A DNA stretch of 55,538 bases, from the NCBI GenBank assembly GCA_934654515.1, contig CAKUGA010000004.1, positions 1-55,538 on the forward strand. The letters run 5' to 3'. Positions 41,213-50,477 of this stretch are shown here, piece after piece; position 1 is the stretch's first letter; the number at the start of each line of letters is the position of its first letter. The notes under the pieces were generated by a model. That model was not told the origin of the DNA, ran no database searches, and worked only from the letters and a program-made list of their open reading frames with translations. The DNA is from an uncultured Collinsella sp. (lineage in GTDB: Bacteria > Actinomycetota > Coriobacteriia > Coriobacteriales > Coriobacteriaceae). The translations under genes were made by a program, and so were the position numbers.

Positions 41213-41346
41213 GTTACGCGGTTTTACCAAACCGCGTAACTGCTCGACGCTGCGCGGGCCGCAAGCACCCCATCTTGCCGTTCAAGCCGTCGCTCGCGTA
41301 CCGAAGTACGCGTCGCTTCTCTTTCACGGCAACCTGGGGCACTTGC
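41213..41346 (-). repeat. Multi-stem structured element, copy A (candidate RNA)
   Basis: Read on the minus strand the element folds into: outer stem 41335-41346 with 41261-41272 (12 bp, two G-U pairs only on this strand), inner stem 41326-41332 with 41275-41281 (TTGCCGT/ACGGCAA), a TTCG-capped hairpin GCGTAC-TTCG-GTACGC (41296-41311), and a 3' hairpin GTTACGCGGTTT-GGTA-AAACCGCGTAAC (41213-41240). Copy B at 55287-55425 has the same layout with compensatory changes in three stems and an identical tetraloop hairpin. The linker GCAGCGTCG is conserved. Confidence 0.75.
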
Positions 41347-41382
41347 GACCCGCTCGCTGTTGGTTACGCAACATCAACAAAT

Positions 41383-41422
41383 AAAAACGGCTCAAATCCG
41401 GGTTTGGATTTGAGCCGTTTTT
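41383..41422. terminator. Bidirectional terminator between ettA and treR
   Basis: A 17-bp perfect stem, AAAAACGGCTCAAATCC (41383-41399) with 41406-41422, has A-rich and T-rich ends in both directions. A near-identical hairpin follows treC at 45714-45750. Confidence 0.95.
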
Positions 41423-41427
41423 CGCTG

Positions 41428-42144
41428 CTACTTGCGTCGAGCGATATCGTGAAAGATAAAGTAGTCGGGGCGGTGTCGCGAACAGGTGTATTCGAACATT
41501 TCTCCGGCGGCGGTAAAGACTTGGTTGGACACAACGGCCATGTAGCAGTCTTCGGGAAGGTCCAACAGCTCATAATCGCGCTTGGTGGCGGGTTCGACGG
41601 TTATTTGGCGACTGCTTTGGGCAATCTTAAGGCCAAGGTCCTGCTCGAGATATCGATAAATGGAGCTTGAGGCCTTATCGGCATCGAGCCCCTGTACGTC
41701 GCTTGCCAAAAAATAGCTTTCATCGTGAATGACTGGGCAACCGGCTATGGAACGAACGCGCTCGAGATGAATGAGATCTGACCCGACTTCAAACCCCGTT
41801 CTGTGGGCTGCCTTTTCGGTGGCTTTGACTTGCTCAAAGAGCGTCACCTTTGTTTCGGAATCAAGCTCCATGCGTCTGACGGACTCGTCGTATGTTTCGA
41901 TACCTCCAACCTCAAACAGGGCGCGACTGCGTGGGCGCCAGATGACGCGGACGCCCTTGCCGTGAATCGGTTGCACCAGTCCCTCGTCGGCGAGCGCAGT
42001 GAGCGCGCGTCGAAGTGTGTTATGCGAACACTCGTATTTTTGGACGAGTTGGGCCTCGGAGGGGAGAAACGACTGAAACGGATACGTCCCCTCAAGAATG
42101 TCGCCCTTGATATCGTTGTAAATACCTTGCCAAATGGCTTTCAT
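41428..42144 (-). CDS. treR: GntR-family trehalose operon repressor
   Basis: The 238-residue regulator has an N-terminal GntR helix-turn-helix (FLPSEAQLVQKYECSHNTLRR, residues 26-48; VRVIWRP wing end) and a UTRA effector domain (LERVRSIAGCPVIHDESYFL and C-terminal FEYTCSRHRPDYFIFHDIARR). It is divergent from treP-treC, so trehalose-6-phosphate is the likely inducer, as for Bacillus TreR. ATG 42144 is chosen with GAAAGGA 5 bases upstream. Three copies of its probable operator lie in the shared upstream region. Confidence 0.92.
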   Translation of the reverse strand: MKAIWQGIYNDIKGDILEGTYPFQSFLPSEAQLVQKYECSHNTLRRALTALADEGLVQPIHGKGVRVIWRPRSRALFEVGGIETYDESVRRMELDSETKVTLFEQVKATEKAAHRTGFEVGSDLIHLERVRSIAGCPVIHDESYFLASDVQGLDADKASSSIYRYLEQDLGLKIAQSSRQITVEPATKRDYELLDLPEDCYMAVVSNQVFTAAGEMFEYTCSRHRPDYFIFHDIARRK

Positions 42145-42156
42145 AGCCATCCTTTC

Positions 42157-42313
42157 AATCATTTAAATAAGTTGTGCTTCAGTATACCGTTCGAGCATGA
42201 TGCCTGCCGTTCACCGCGCAAAAACGACCGTTCATCCACTTATTCAAATAAGTCGAGCAGCATAGAATCTATCTGATTAAACTAATTGTTGGATAGCAAC
42301 TTATTCAAATAAG
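42157..42313. promoter_or_regulatory. Three TreR-like operators in the treR-treP gap
   Basis: CTTATTCAAATAAG occurs at 42239-42252 and 42300-42313, each a 6-bp inverted repeat with a CA centre. A related CATTTAAATAAG lies at 42160-42171, just upstream of treR. Two copies flank the treP promoter region and the third overlaps the treR start region, a pattern expected for one repressor controlling both directions. Confidence 0.8.
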
Positions 42314-42376
42314 CTGTTATCCAAAAGATGGGTTGGCCACCTATGGTTCTATCGAATAACGCAAAAGGAGGAACGC

Positions 42377-43852
42377 ATGGGCAAGTATGCGGACGACGCG
42401 ACCAGGCTGCTCGAGCTGGTGGGAGGCAAGGACAATATTGCCGCCGTGAGCCACTGTATGACGCGCATGAGGTTCGTGCTCAACGATGAATCGAAGGCCG
42501 ACGTGCCGGCTATCGAGGCGCTTCCATATACCAAGGGCAGCTTTACGCAGGCTGGGCAGTTCCAGGTCATCATTGGTAACGACGTCAAAGCCTACTATTC
42601 GGAGTTTACCGAGATCGCCGGAATCGAGGGCGTGAGCAAGGACGCAGCCAAGGCTGCCGCCGTCCAAAACCAGAATCCCATTCAGCGCGCCATGACGGTT
42701 ATCGCCGAGGTATTTGCACCTATCATTCCCGCTGTTATCGTCGGCGGCCTCATTCTCGGTTTCCGCAATTGCATCGATTCGTTGTATGTGTTTGGCGACG
42801 GTACGCAGACGCTCGTGCAGCTGAGTCAATTTTGGGCTGGCGTTGACAGCTTTTTATGGCTGATTGGCGAGGCGGTCTTCCATACTGGCATTCCAGTAGG
42901 AATCTGTTGGTCGGTCACCAAAAAGATGGGTGGCACGCCTATGCTCGGTATCGTTTTGGGCCTGACGCTCATCTCCGGGCAACTTCTTAACGCCTATGCC
43001 GTTGCCGGCACGCCGGCTGATCAGATTCCGCATTGGGACTTTGGCTTTGCCCAGGTCAATATGATTGGCTATCAGGCGCAGGTCATCCCCGCGATTCTCG
43101 CCGCAGTTACACTTGGTTTCTTGGAGCGTTTCTTCCGCAAGATCACGCCCGAGGTCGTCTCGATGATCGTCGTTCCGTTCTGCAGCCTGCTGCTTGCCGT
43201 CATGGCCGCCCACTTTGTCCTTGGACCCATTGGCTGGTGGCTCGGTAGCGGTATCTCCGCCATCATTTACGCCGGCATCACCGGCCCGTTCCGTGCCCTG
43301 TTCGGCGCTCTCTTTGGTGCGTTTTATGCGCCGCTGGTTATTACCGGCCTGCACCACATGTCTAACGCCATCGACCTGCAGCTGATTGCCGATTTTGGTG
43401 GCACTATGCTTTGGCCCATGATCGCGCTTTCCAATATCGCGCAAGGCTCGGCTGTATTGGGCATGGCCTACCTGCAGCGTTCCAACGATCGTGACCAGCA
43501 GGTAAATATCCCCGCCATCATCTCTTGCTACCTGGGTGTTACCGAGCCTGCCATGTTCGGCGTCAACCTTAAGTACATGTTCCCGTTTGTGTGTGCCATG
43601 ATTGGCTCCTCCTTTGCTGGTCTTTTGAGCGTGGTGACAAACTGCACCGCAAACGCCGTTGGCGTCGGTGGTCTGCCGGGAATCCTTTCGATGCAGCCTG
43701 ACAGCTGGGCGATGTTTGCGGTTTGTATGCTCATCGTGCTGGTCGTTCCTTTTGTTCTGACGGTTATCGTGGGCTCCAAGAAGGGCATTCGCGAGGAGGC
43801 CGAGGCCAGTGCCGCCGAGATTCGCGCGGAGTTGGCCGCTCAGGATAAGTAA
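42377..43852 (+). CDS. treP: Trehalose-specific PTS transporter, EIIBC
   Basis: The 491-residue protein imports trehalose as trehalose-6-phosphate. The EIIB domain is at the N terminus, with phospho-accepting Cys27 in AAVSHCMTRMRF. The EIIC domain, about residues 110-470, has ten or so membrane helices, with GITGPFRALFGALFGAFYAPL and GVTEPAMFGVNLKYMFPF as typical motifs. No EIIA domain is fused, so EIIA must come from another protein (often glucose EIIA). AAAGGAGG precedes the ATG. treC follows 89 bases downstream and completes the pathway. Confidence 0.95.
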   Translation: MGKYADDATRLLELVGGKDNIAAVSHCMTRMRFVLNDESKADVPAIEALPYTKGSFTQAGQFQVIIGNDVKAYYSEFTEIAGIEGVSKDAAKAAAVQNQNPIQRAMTVIAEVFAPIIPAVIVGGLILGFRNCIDSLYVFGDGTQTLVQLSQFWAGVDSFLWLIGEAVFHTGIPVGICWSVTKKMGGTPMLGIVLGLTLISGQLLNAYAVAGTPADQIPHWDFGFAQVNMIGYQAQVIPAILAAVTLGFLERFFRKITPEVVSMIVVPFCSLLLAVMAAHFVLGPIGWWLGSGISAIIYAGITGPFRALFGALFGAFYAPLVITGLHHMSNAIDLQLIADFGGTMLWPMIALSNIAQGSAVLGMAYLQRSNDRDQQVNIPAIISCYLGVTEPAMFGVNLKYMFPFVCAMIGSSFAGLLSVVTNCTANAVGVGGLPGILSMQPDSWAMFAVCMLIVLVVPFVLTVIVGSKKGIREEAEASAAEIRAELAAQDK

Positions 43853-43941
43853 CCCTACGTGCCCTACGAGCGCCGCGGTGGCTTTGCCCATCAGCGGCGC
43901 TCTTGTATTTCATATTCCCTGGTGATGAGCGAGGACGAGCA

Positions 43942-45660
43942 ATGCTCGATATCAGTAATAAGGTCGTGTACCAAATCTATCCCAAGAGCTTTAACGATTC
44001 TAATGGCGACGGCTGGGGCGATCTGCCCGGCATCACGCAAAAGCTCGACTACCTCAAGCAGCTTGGTATCGATTACCTCTGGATAACCCCATTTTTTGTC
44101 TCGCCGCAAAAGGACAACGGCTACGACGTGGCCGATTACCGAAGCATCGATCCGCGATTTGGAACCATGGAGGAGTTCGAAGAGCTTTCGCGCGAGGCGC
44201 ATGCGCGCGACATCGGCATTATGCTCGACATGGTATTTAACCATGTTTCGAGCGAGCATGAGTGGTTTCAGCGAGCCATCGCGGGCGAAAAGCGCTACCA
44301 GGACTACTTTATTTTTGAAGAGGGGACACCGCGTGAGCTTCCCTGCAACTGGGATTCGAAGTTTGGCGGTCCCGCCTGGACCTGGGAACCTCATGTTGGC
44401 AAATGGTACCTGCACCTATTTGACCCGGGCCAACCCGACCTCAACTGGAAAAATCCTGAAGTGAGGCATGAGGTTGCCGATGTCTTGCGTTTTTGGCGCG
44501 AGAAGGGCGTTGACGGCTTTCGCTTCGACGTAATCAATCTAATCGATAAGCCAGATTCATGGGAAGACGACTACGAGGGTGATGGTCGCCGCTTTTACAC
44601 GGACGGTGCGCGTGTGGACAGCTACATCCAGGAGCTGGTGCGTGAGGGCGGCATCGAGGGCATGATGACGGTCGGAGAGATGAATTCGACGGGCCTTGAG
44701 GCTTGCATTCGATATACGCAGCCTCAAAACCACGAGCTCGCTATGACCTTCAACTTCCATCATCTGAAGGTCGATTTTGAGAACGGGAAGAAGTGGGTTA
44801 ACAAGGTTCCTGACTTCGCGCTGTTGCAAAAGACTCTTGCTGCCTGGCAGGAGGGTATGCAGGCGGGCGGTGGTTGGAATGCCGTGTTCTGGGACAATCA
44901 CGACCAGCCACGCGCCCTCTCGCGTTTTGGGACCGACGGGTTCCTGCGCATTCCCGCGGCAAAGATGCTCGCGCTCTTTATGGACCTGTTGCGCGGCACG
45001 CCCTATATCTATCAAGGTGACGAGCTGGGCTCGACCAACGCACACTTTACGAGCATCGAAGAGTTCAACGATGTCGAGAGCCGCAACTATTACCGCATCT
45101 TGCTCGAGCAGGGAAAGGCGCCCGAAGAGGCGCTCGCGATCATTAACATGCATTCGCGCGATAACGGCCGCCTGCCTATGCAGTGGAATGGCGAGGTGCA
45201 CCATGGGTTTTCGATCGCTGAGCCTTGGGTTCCGATGGCTCGCGATGCGAAGGATTGTAGCCAAGATGAGATAACGGCGGAGCTCGAAGTGGGCGTTTCG
45301 AATTCAATTTTTGAGTTCTATCGTCAGGTGAATGAGCTGCGGCACGAGTTGCCTGTGGTGGCGACGGGCAAGGTCCGTTTTGTTGACGCGGACAGTGCGC
45401 CCGTGCTCGCGTATGGGCGATTTGGCAATCTTCCTGTCGGAGAACCCTATGATGCGTCGGTGGCGACGATCGAAGACATGTCCGCGCCTGGATCGATGCT
45501 TGTGGTTGCCAATTTCTCCGATGATATGAGCGAGGTGGGACCGGAAGTCCGGGAACTGCTGGCTCAAGGGGAGTGGGACGTGCTGTTGCGCTCTTATGGG
45601 GATGTTGAGGACCTGCAGGAACTTCGCCCCTTTGAGGGATATGCGCTCTTTCGTAAATAG
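43942..45660 (+). CDS. treC: Trehalose-6-phosphate hydrolase
   Basis: The 572-residue glycoside hydrolase family 13 enzyme splits trehalose-6-phosphate into glucose and glucose 6-phosphate. Catalytic residues are in GVDGFRFDVINLI (nucleophile Asp, near 200), TVGEMNSTGL (acid/base Glu) and FWDNHDQPRALSRFG (third Asp). The opening VVYQIYPKSFNDSNGDG is family-typical. The ATG at 43942 has GAGGAC upstream. It is the second gene of the tre operon, feeding glucose 6-phosphate toward glycolysis. The operon ends at a terminator almost identical to the one after treR. Confidence 0.95.
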   Translation: MLDISNKVVYQIYPKSFNDSNGDGWGDLPGITQKLDYLKQLGIDYLWITPFFVSPQKDNGYDVADYRSIDPRFGTMEEFEELSREAHARDIGIMLDMVFNHVSSEHEWFQRAIAGEKRYQDYFIFEEGTPRELPCNWDSKFGGPAWTWEPHVGKWYLHLFDPGQPDLNWKNPEVRHEVADVLRFWREKGVDGFRFDVINLIDKPDSWEDDYEGDGRRFYTDGARVDSYIQELVREGGIEGMMTVGEMNSTGLEACIRYTQPQNHELAMTFNFHHLKVDFENGKKWVNKVPDFALLQKTLAAWQEGMQAGGGWNAVFWDNHDQPRALSRFGTDGFLRIPAAKMLALFMDLLRGTPYIYQGDELGSTNAHFTSIEEFNDVESRNYYRILLEQGKAPEEALAIINMHSRDNGRLPMQWNGEVHHGFSIAEPWVPMARDAKDCSQDEITAELEVGVSNSIFEFYRQVNELRHELPVVATGKVRFVDADSAPVLAYGRFGNLPVGEPYDASVATIEDMSAPGSMLVVANFSDDMSEVGPEVRELLAQGEWDVLLRSYGDVEDLQELRPFEGYALFRK

Positions 45661-45713
45661 CCTTGCGGGCACCGTGCTGGCGTGCGGTTGATTGCTACCT
45701 GGTCGGCAAAATG

Positions 45714-45750
45714 AAACGGCTCAAATCCGAATTTGGATTTGAGCCGTTTT
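45714..45750. terminator. Bidirectional terminator after treC
   Basis: AAACGGCTCAAATCC (45714-45728) pairs with 45735-45749 and ends in TTTT. Its stem matches that at 41383-41422; only the loops differ. Confidence 0.95.
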
Positions 45751-45754
45751 GTCG

Positions 45755-47062
45755 TTACTGTTCGAGTTCTTCGACTTTGTCGATGGCCCAGGTGGCGCCG
45801 AGGCCTCCGGTGGTGTTGCGGCGGATGCGCACGGTCACTTCGCGGCGCTCGCCGGCCTGCGTGTAGCGCAGGGGGAAGATTGCGCGGTTTCGCGCGGCCT
45901 CGATGGTACCGCGCTCGCGGGCGATCCAGTAGTACTCGCCGACGATGCCGAGTGTGTCGGCGCCGTAGGGGAGATAGGTCGACAGCTGGTGCAGGAGCGG
46001 GCCGGGGCAGAAGACTTCGGTCGCAAAGTCAACGGGGAAGTCCTCGGGGATGGACGGTGCTGTGGGCTCGGGGGCTGGAACCGCAGCGGGGACCGGAGCC
46101 GGTACAGGTGCGGGAATCTGGTCACAAGCAGGGGCGGGCACGGGCTCGGTGACGGGCGCGGGTTCCGGCGCCTCTTCCGGCTTGGCTGTGGAATCTGCGG
46201 GAATCACCGTAACGGGCGCGTTTGCAGTTACGGTCTCAACTTCAACCTGTGTCGCTTTCTCGTTCTCGACGCTCGGCTTTGCCTCGACGGGTGTCGATGC
46301 CATGGTGGTGATGCCGGCGTTGGCGTTTTCGGGGTCGTAGACCACCGTGAGCGAGATGGCGGGCTGGGGTGCCTCGGGCTCCGGCGTTGCTGCGGGGGCG
46401 TCCTGTTCTGCGGGCTCGTTGGTTTGACCATCCTTGGCATCGTCGCCAAAGATGTCACTGTTTTGGAACACAGGCGTTTCGGGCTGGCCGGCGACCTCTT
46501 CGGTTTCCGACTCGGGAGCCTCGTCGGCTTCCGCGATGGCTTCCTGCTCGGACGTAGCTTCGGAATCGATCGTGGCGGCAATTTCGGTTTCGATTTCTGC
46601 CGTTGCCTCAACGGCGGCTTCGAGCTCTACCTCGGGTTCCGACGCGACCTCAACCTCAACAGCGGACTCGGGCTCGACGCGCTTGACATGCTTGGGACGT
46701 ACGGCCTTGAGGTCCTTTTCGCCGCGTTTCTTCTTCTTGTAGGACTGCTTGGCACCCTTGGTAGCCTTGGGCTTGTCTTCACCCTTGGCAAGGGCGGCAT
46801 CCCAGGCCTCGTTGGCGATGACGGTGGCATACAGGCGGCCACCCTTAAAGACGGTCAACTTAATGCAGTCGTCGAGCTCCTCGAGCAATTCGCGCGTGGA
46901 CTCGAAGCCCAAGTCATAAGCAGTCATGCCGCCAGCGGCGAGAGCCTCTTCGACCTGCGTCATAAACGTTTGCTTGCCGCATCCGATTGCGTCGCGCAGC
47001 AGGCGATACAGATAGATGTGGTTGCCCAGCGAAAGCGTGGGCTTAACTATTGTCTTGCTCAT
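45755..47062 (-). CDS. Unknown acidic/proline-rich protein with conserved ends
   Basis: I do not recognise this 435-residue protein. Residues 1-100 look folded (TLSLGNHIYLYRLLRDAIG, a predicted helical region with GGMTAYDLGFESTRELLEEL) and residues 350-435 look folded (LHQLSTYLPYGADTLGIVGE, YYWIARERGT, ending ATWAIDKVEELEQ). The 220 residues between are low-complexity, rich in Glu, Ala and Pro (APVPAPVPAAVPAPEP), with a Lys-rich patch (KQSYKKKKRGEKD) before it. No signal peptide or membrane segment. ATG 47062 has GAGGAG upstream. The linker suggests a scaffold or regulatory protein, but there is no direct evidence. Confidence 0.7.
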   Translation of the reverse strand: MSKTIVKPTLSLGNHIYLYRLLRDAIGCGKQTFMTQVEEALAAGGMTAYDLGFESTRELLEELDDCIKLTVFKGGRLYATVIANEAWDAALAKGEDKPKATKGAKQSYKKKKRGEKDLKAVRPKHVKRVEPESAVEVEVASEPEVELEAAVEATAEIETEIAATIDSEATSEQEAIAEADEAPESETEEVAGQPETPVFQNSDIFGDDAKDGQTNEPAEQDAPAATPEPEAPQPAISLTVVYDPENANAGITTMASTPVEAKPSVENEKATQVEVETVTANAPVTVIPADSTAKPEEAPEPAPVTEPVPAPACDQIPAPVPAPVPAAVPAPEPTAPSIPEDFPVDFATEVFCPGPLLHQLSTYLPYGADTLGIVGEYYWIARERGTIEAARNRAIFPLRYTQAGERREVTVRIRRNTTGGLGATWAIDKVEELEQ

Positions 47063-47136
47063 GGCAAATCTCCTCTTTACACACGTAGAGCATCTTACCA
47101 TCGCCCGGGGTTTGCCATGACGGCGCCTAAGGCAAA

Positions 47137-47166
47137 CGGGCGCGAACCGTAGTCGATTCGCGCCCG
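47137..47166 (-). terminator. Terminator hairpin upstream of the 45755-47062 gene
   Basis: CGGGCGCGAA (47137-47146) pairs perfectly with TTCGCGCCCG (47157-47166). It sits after the stop of the gene at 47200-48153 and separates it from the following gene. Confidence 0.75.
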
Positions 47167-47199
47167 CTATGCAGGTCGTCTATCAGTGGAGTGGAGCGT

Positions 47200-48153
47200 C
47201 TAGTTGCCCGATGTAGTGCCCTGGCTCGAGCTATCAGACGTCGTGCCGGATGCGGTGCCGCTTGAGCTGCTGGTGTTGCCGCTGTCGGTCGTACCTGCCC
47301 CCGATGTGTTGCCGCTCGTCTGGTCGCCCGTGCTCGGCTGCGAGCCGTCGGTCGTCTGACTTGAGTCAGTTGTGCCGGACTGAGTGCCACTACTGGCCGT
47401 AGAGGAATCGGCGTTCTGCGATTGGTTTTGAGTGTTTGAGGACGAATCGGCAGAGGTGGAACTGTCTTGCGTGTCGTCCGTTTGTGTCTGCTGATCCTGC
47501 GACTGCGCGTTGCCATTTGCATCGCTTTCGGTCGTGCGCGATGAAAGGATCGGTTCGGGGCGCGCGCCCAAACCCTCGCCGGCGGTGGTGATGAGGATGG
47601 CGCCGGCGCAGGCAATGACCGCAACGATTGCAATCGCGACCGAGAAGATGATGACCTTCTTTTGCGTCTGGCTGCGCTCTGCCGCGGCCTTAGCGCGTAG
47701 ACTGTTGGGGGCGACGCGGGCCGTGGTCGCGCGTCCTGCAATCTGGCGCATCTCCTGCGTGGTCGCGGCGCCGCCTAGGTGCTCGTTGGCATTGGGCTCA
47801 ACGGGCTCGTAGGTGCCGGCGGGGTAGTCGACGGCGGCGTGCGTTCCTTTGATAGCCTCGGCGCTGGCGGAGATAAAGTGGCGATAGACCTGCGAAGACA
47901 CGACGGTGATGACCGAGCTCACGGCGGCACCGATCACCGAGCCGGCGATGCCAATCTTGGAGGCAAGCGCAACGCTTGTGGCCGCAGCTGCGGCACCGGC
48001 GATGATCTGGGGAATGGAAATGTCATCGAACAGGCCTTTTTTGGGCGCGATGGCCATGGTCTGGCCGATGGAGTGGTTCTCGTGAACGCCGTTGTTGAGT
48101 GCGGCGGGAGTCATGACACGCGTGCGTGGCGCATCGGTGTACTTGGTAGTCAT
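47200..48153 (-). CDS. Membrane protein with long Ser/Thr-rich C-terminal tail
   Basis: The 317-residue protein has a hydrophobic region at about 45-80 (IPQIIAGAAAAATSVALASK and IAGSVIGAAVSSVITVVSS) and a transmembrane helix at about 172-195 (VIIFSVAIAIVAVIACAGAI). The last 110 residues are a low-complexity Ser/Thr/Gly/Asn tail (QSQDQQTQTDDTQDSSTSAD). The tail is likely outside the membrane and disordered; no LPXTG anchor is present. I do not recognise the family. GGGAGG precedes ATG 48153. It is divergent from nadE and followed by a terminator. Confidence 0.7.
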   Translation of the reverse strand: MTTKYTDAPRTRVMTPAALNNGVHENHSIGQTMAIAPKKGLFDDISIPQIIAGAAAAATSVALASKIGIAGSVIGAAVSSVITVVSSQVYRHFISASAEAIKGTHAAVDYPAGTYEPVEPNANEHLGGAATTQEMRQIAGRATTARVAPNSLRAKAAAERSQTQKKVIIFSVAIAIVAVIACAGAILITTAGEGLGARPEPILSSRTTESDANGNAQSQDQQTQTDDTQDSSTSADSSSNTQNQSQNADSSTASSGTQSGTTDSSQTTDGSQPSTGDQTSGNTSGAGTTDSGNTSSSSGTASGTTSDSSSQGTTSGN

Positions 48154-48358
48154 ACGGGGTCCTCCCGGTGTAAATCTGCTTCGTTTCATGCAGCCATCAG
48201 GGTACCCATTCAATGTGAAACGCATATGTCGTTTGTCAGATACCATCAAGTTATCAATAGCTCACCAAATCGGTGGGATGCGGTCGAGCATGGCGATTGA
48301 ACTACAATGGGACTTGCTGATTATGTTTAGAACGGCGGCTACGCACGGGAGCGTTTTT

Positions 48359-50338
48359 ATGGATCTTCACCTTTTTCAGTCTGATGGCTATTTGCGTGTT
48401 GCGGCGGCCTCGCCGCGAATTCGCGTGGCCGATGTCGAGGGCAATGCCGAGGTGGCACTGACGGCTGTTCGCGAGGCTTCCGAGCGCGGCGTTCGTGCGC
48501 TTGTGCTGCCCGAGCTTAACCTGACCGGCTACACCGCGGCCGACCTATTCCATAACCGCACGCTGCTGCATGCTTGTGAGGCCGCGCTTGTGCGTATTCT
48601 CGATGAGACCCGCGAGCTGCCGATTGTCTTTACGGTCGGTCTTCCCGTTGCGGTGGCTGAGAACATCTACAACTGCGCTGCCGTGTGCTGCGCGGGCGAG
48701 CTTTTGGGCCTTACGGCCAAGAAGCACCTGCCCAATTATGGCGAGTTCTATGAGCGCCGCTGGTTTGCTCCGGCACCCGCCGATCCCATGTGGATTGAAT
48801 TTGCCGGCCAGGGTCCGGTGCCGCTTGGTTCGGGGCTTATCTATCGTTGCTGTGACGAGGGTGCCGAGGACATGGTGCTTGGCGTTGAGGTCTGCGAGGA
48901 CCTGTGGGTGCCGGCGCCGCCTTCGACCGAGATGACGCTTGCCGGCGCGACGGTGATTCTCAATCCGTCTGCTTCTGACGAAATAATCGGCAAGGCCGAC
49001 TACCGCCGCAGCCTCATCTCCAACCAGAGCGCGCGCCTGTACTGCGCCTATGCCTACGCGGACGCGAGCGAGGGCGAGTCCACGACCGATATGGTCTTTG
49101 CGGGGGAGAACCTCGTCTACGAAAACGGCTCGAAGCTCGCCGCGACCAAGCTCCTCACCTGCGATATGGCAGTGGCCGACGTTGACCTCGATCGTCTGGT
49201 GGCTGAGCGTCGCCGCTCGACGACGTGGACGCGCCCGGATGAAGCGCCGGAGGCCACGACCGTTGAGTTTTCGTTTGAGGGCACGCTCGCAGAAGAACCC
49301 GCCCTGCGCGATGCCTGCGATATTGACCGTGCCTTCCCGCGCGCGCCCTTTGTGCCGGCAGACCACGACGACCTGGCCGAGCGCTGCGAGACCATCCTCG
49401 ACCTGCAGACTGCCGGTCTTAAGACGCGCCTTGCGCATACGGGAACCAAGGCGGCCGTCATCGGTCTTTCGGGCGGCCTCGATTCCACGCTGGCGCTGCT
49501 CGTGACTGTTCGTGCGTTCGATGCCCTGGGCCTGCCACGTACCGGTATCACGGCCGTCTCCATGCCTGGCTTTGGCACGACGCATCGCACCAAGTCCAAT
49601 GCCGAATCGCTCGCTCGCGACCTGGGCGTGAGCTTCCGTGAGGTCTCGATTCACGCGGCTGTGGAGCAACACTTCAAGGACATCGAGCACGACCCGACGG
49701 TCCAAGACGTGACCTATGAGAACAGCCAGGCGCGCGAGCGCACGCAGATTCTGATGGATCTGGCCAACCAAGCCGGCGGCTTTGTCATCGGCACGGGCGA
49801 CCTCAGCGAGCTGGCGCTCGGCTGGGCCACCTACAACGGTGACCATATGAGCATGTATGCCGTCAACGCGAGCGTGCCCAAGACGCTTGTGCGCCATCTG
49901 GTGCGCTATGCTGCCGATGTCTTTGGCGGTCGCATCGCCGCCACACTGCTCGACATCCTCGACACGCCGGTGTCGCCCGAGCTCTTGCCCCCGACGGGTG
50001 ATGGCGAGATCGCTCAGAAAACCGAGGATCTGGTGGGTCCGTACGAGCTGCACGACTATTTCCTCTATTACCTGCTGCGCTTTGGCTTTGAGCCGGGCAA
50101 GATCTACCGCATGGCGCTCAAGAGCTTTGAGGGCGTCTACGACGAGGCCACCATCCACACGTGGCTGCGCACGTTCTATCGTCGCTTCTTCGCTCAGCAG
50201 TTTAAGCGCAGCTGCCTGCCCGACGGTCCCAAGGTGGGCTCGGTCACGCTCAGCCCGCGCGGCGATTGGCGCATGCCGAGCGACGCCAGCTCGCGTCTGT
50301 GGCTCGCGCAGATCGACGCGCTGCGCCCAGTCGACTAA
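48359..50338 (+). CDS. nadE: Glutamine-dependent NAD+ synthetase
   Basis: This 659-residue enzyme makes NAD+ from deamido-NAD+ with ammonia from glutamine. The N-terminal nitrilase-type glutaminase domain (1-300) shows Glu in LPELNLTGYTA, Lys in KKHLPNYGEFYERRWF, and the nucleophile Cys in GVEVCEDLWVP. The C-terminal synthetase domain has the ATP-loop GLSGGLDSTLALL near residue 377 and GTGDLSELALGWATYNGDH. Length is typical for the glutaminase-fused form. The ATG at 48359 follows CGGGAG by 7 bases. It ends before a strong terminator. Confidence 0.97.
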   Translation: MDLHLFQSDGYLRVAAASPRIRVADVEGNAEVALTAVREASERGVRALVLPELNLTGYTAADLFHNRTLLHACEAALVRILDETRELPIVFTVGLPVAVAENIYNCAAVCCAGELLGLTAKKHLPNYGEFYERRWFAPAPADPMWIEFAGQGPVPLGSGLIYRCCDEGAEDMVLGVEVCEDLWVPAPPSTEMTLAGATVILNPSASDEIIGKADYRRSLISNQSARLYCAYAYADASEGESTTDMVFAGENLVYENGSKLAATKLLTCDMAVADVDLDRLVAERRRSTTWTRPDEAPEATTVEFSFEGTLAEEPALRDACDIDRAFPRAPFVPADHDDLAERCETILDLQTAGLKTRLAHTGTKAAVIGLSGGLDSTLALLVTVRAFDALGLPRTGITAVSMPGFGTTHRTKSNAESLARDLGVSFREVSIHAAVEQHFKDIEHDPTVQDVTYENSQARERTQILMDLANQAGGFVIGTGDLSELALGWATYNGDHMSMYAVNASVPKTLVRHLVRYAADVFGGRIAATLLDILDTPVSPELLPPTGDGEIAQKTEDLVGPYELHDYFLYYLLRFGFEPGKIYRMALKSFEGVYDEATIHTWLRTFYRRFFAQQFKRSCLPDGPKVGSVTLSPRGDWRMPSDASSRLWLAQIDALRPVD

Positions 50339-50427
50339 CACTGCGCCCCGATTGGCTCAGGTTGGCTAAATTGAACCAAAACAGGGGATTCTAGCGTTAC
50401 ACTTTTGCAATCTGATGGCCCGTATCG

Positions 50428-50459
50428 CGCGGCGCTCTGGTCGGAGCGCCGCGTTTTTT
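50428..50459 (+). terminator. Terminator between nadE and the aminotransferase gene
   Basis: CGCGGCGCTC (50428-50437) pairs perfectly with 50444-50453, followed by TTTTTT. It lies just upstream of the aminotransferase ribosome site and may act as an attenuator for it. Confidence 0.9.
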
Positions 50460-50477
50460 GTATCGAAAGGTGGCACC

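Noticed and set aside
41383..45750. Composite transposon carrying the tre operon
   Set aside because: The matching ends are terminators in inverted-symmetric form, with no transposase or target duplication.
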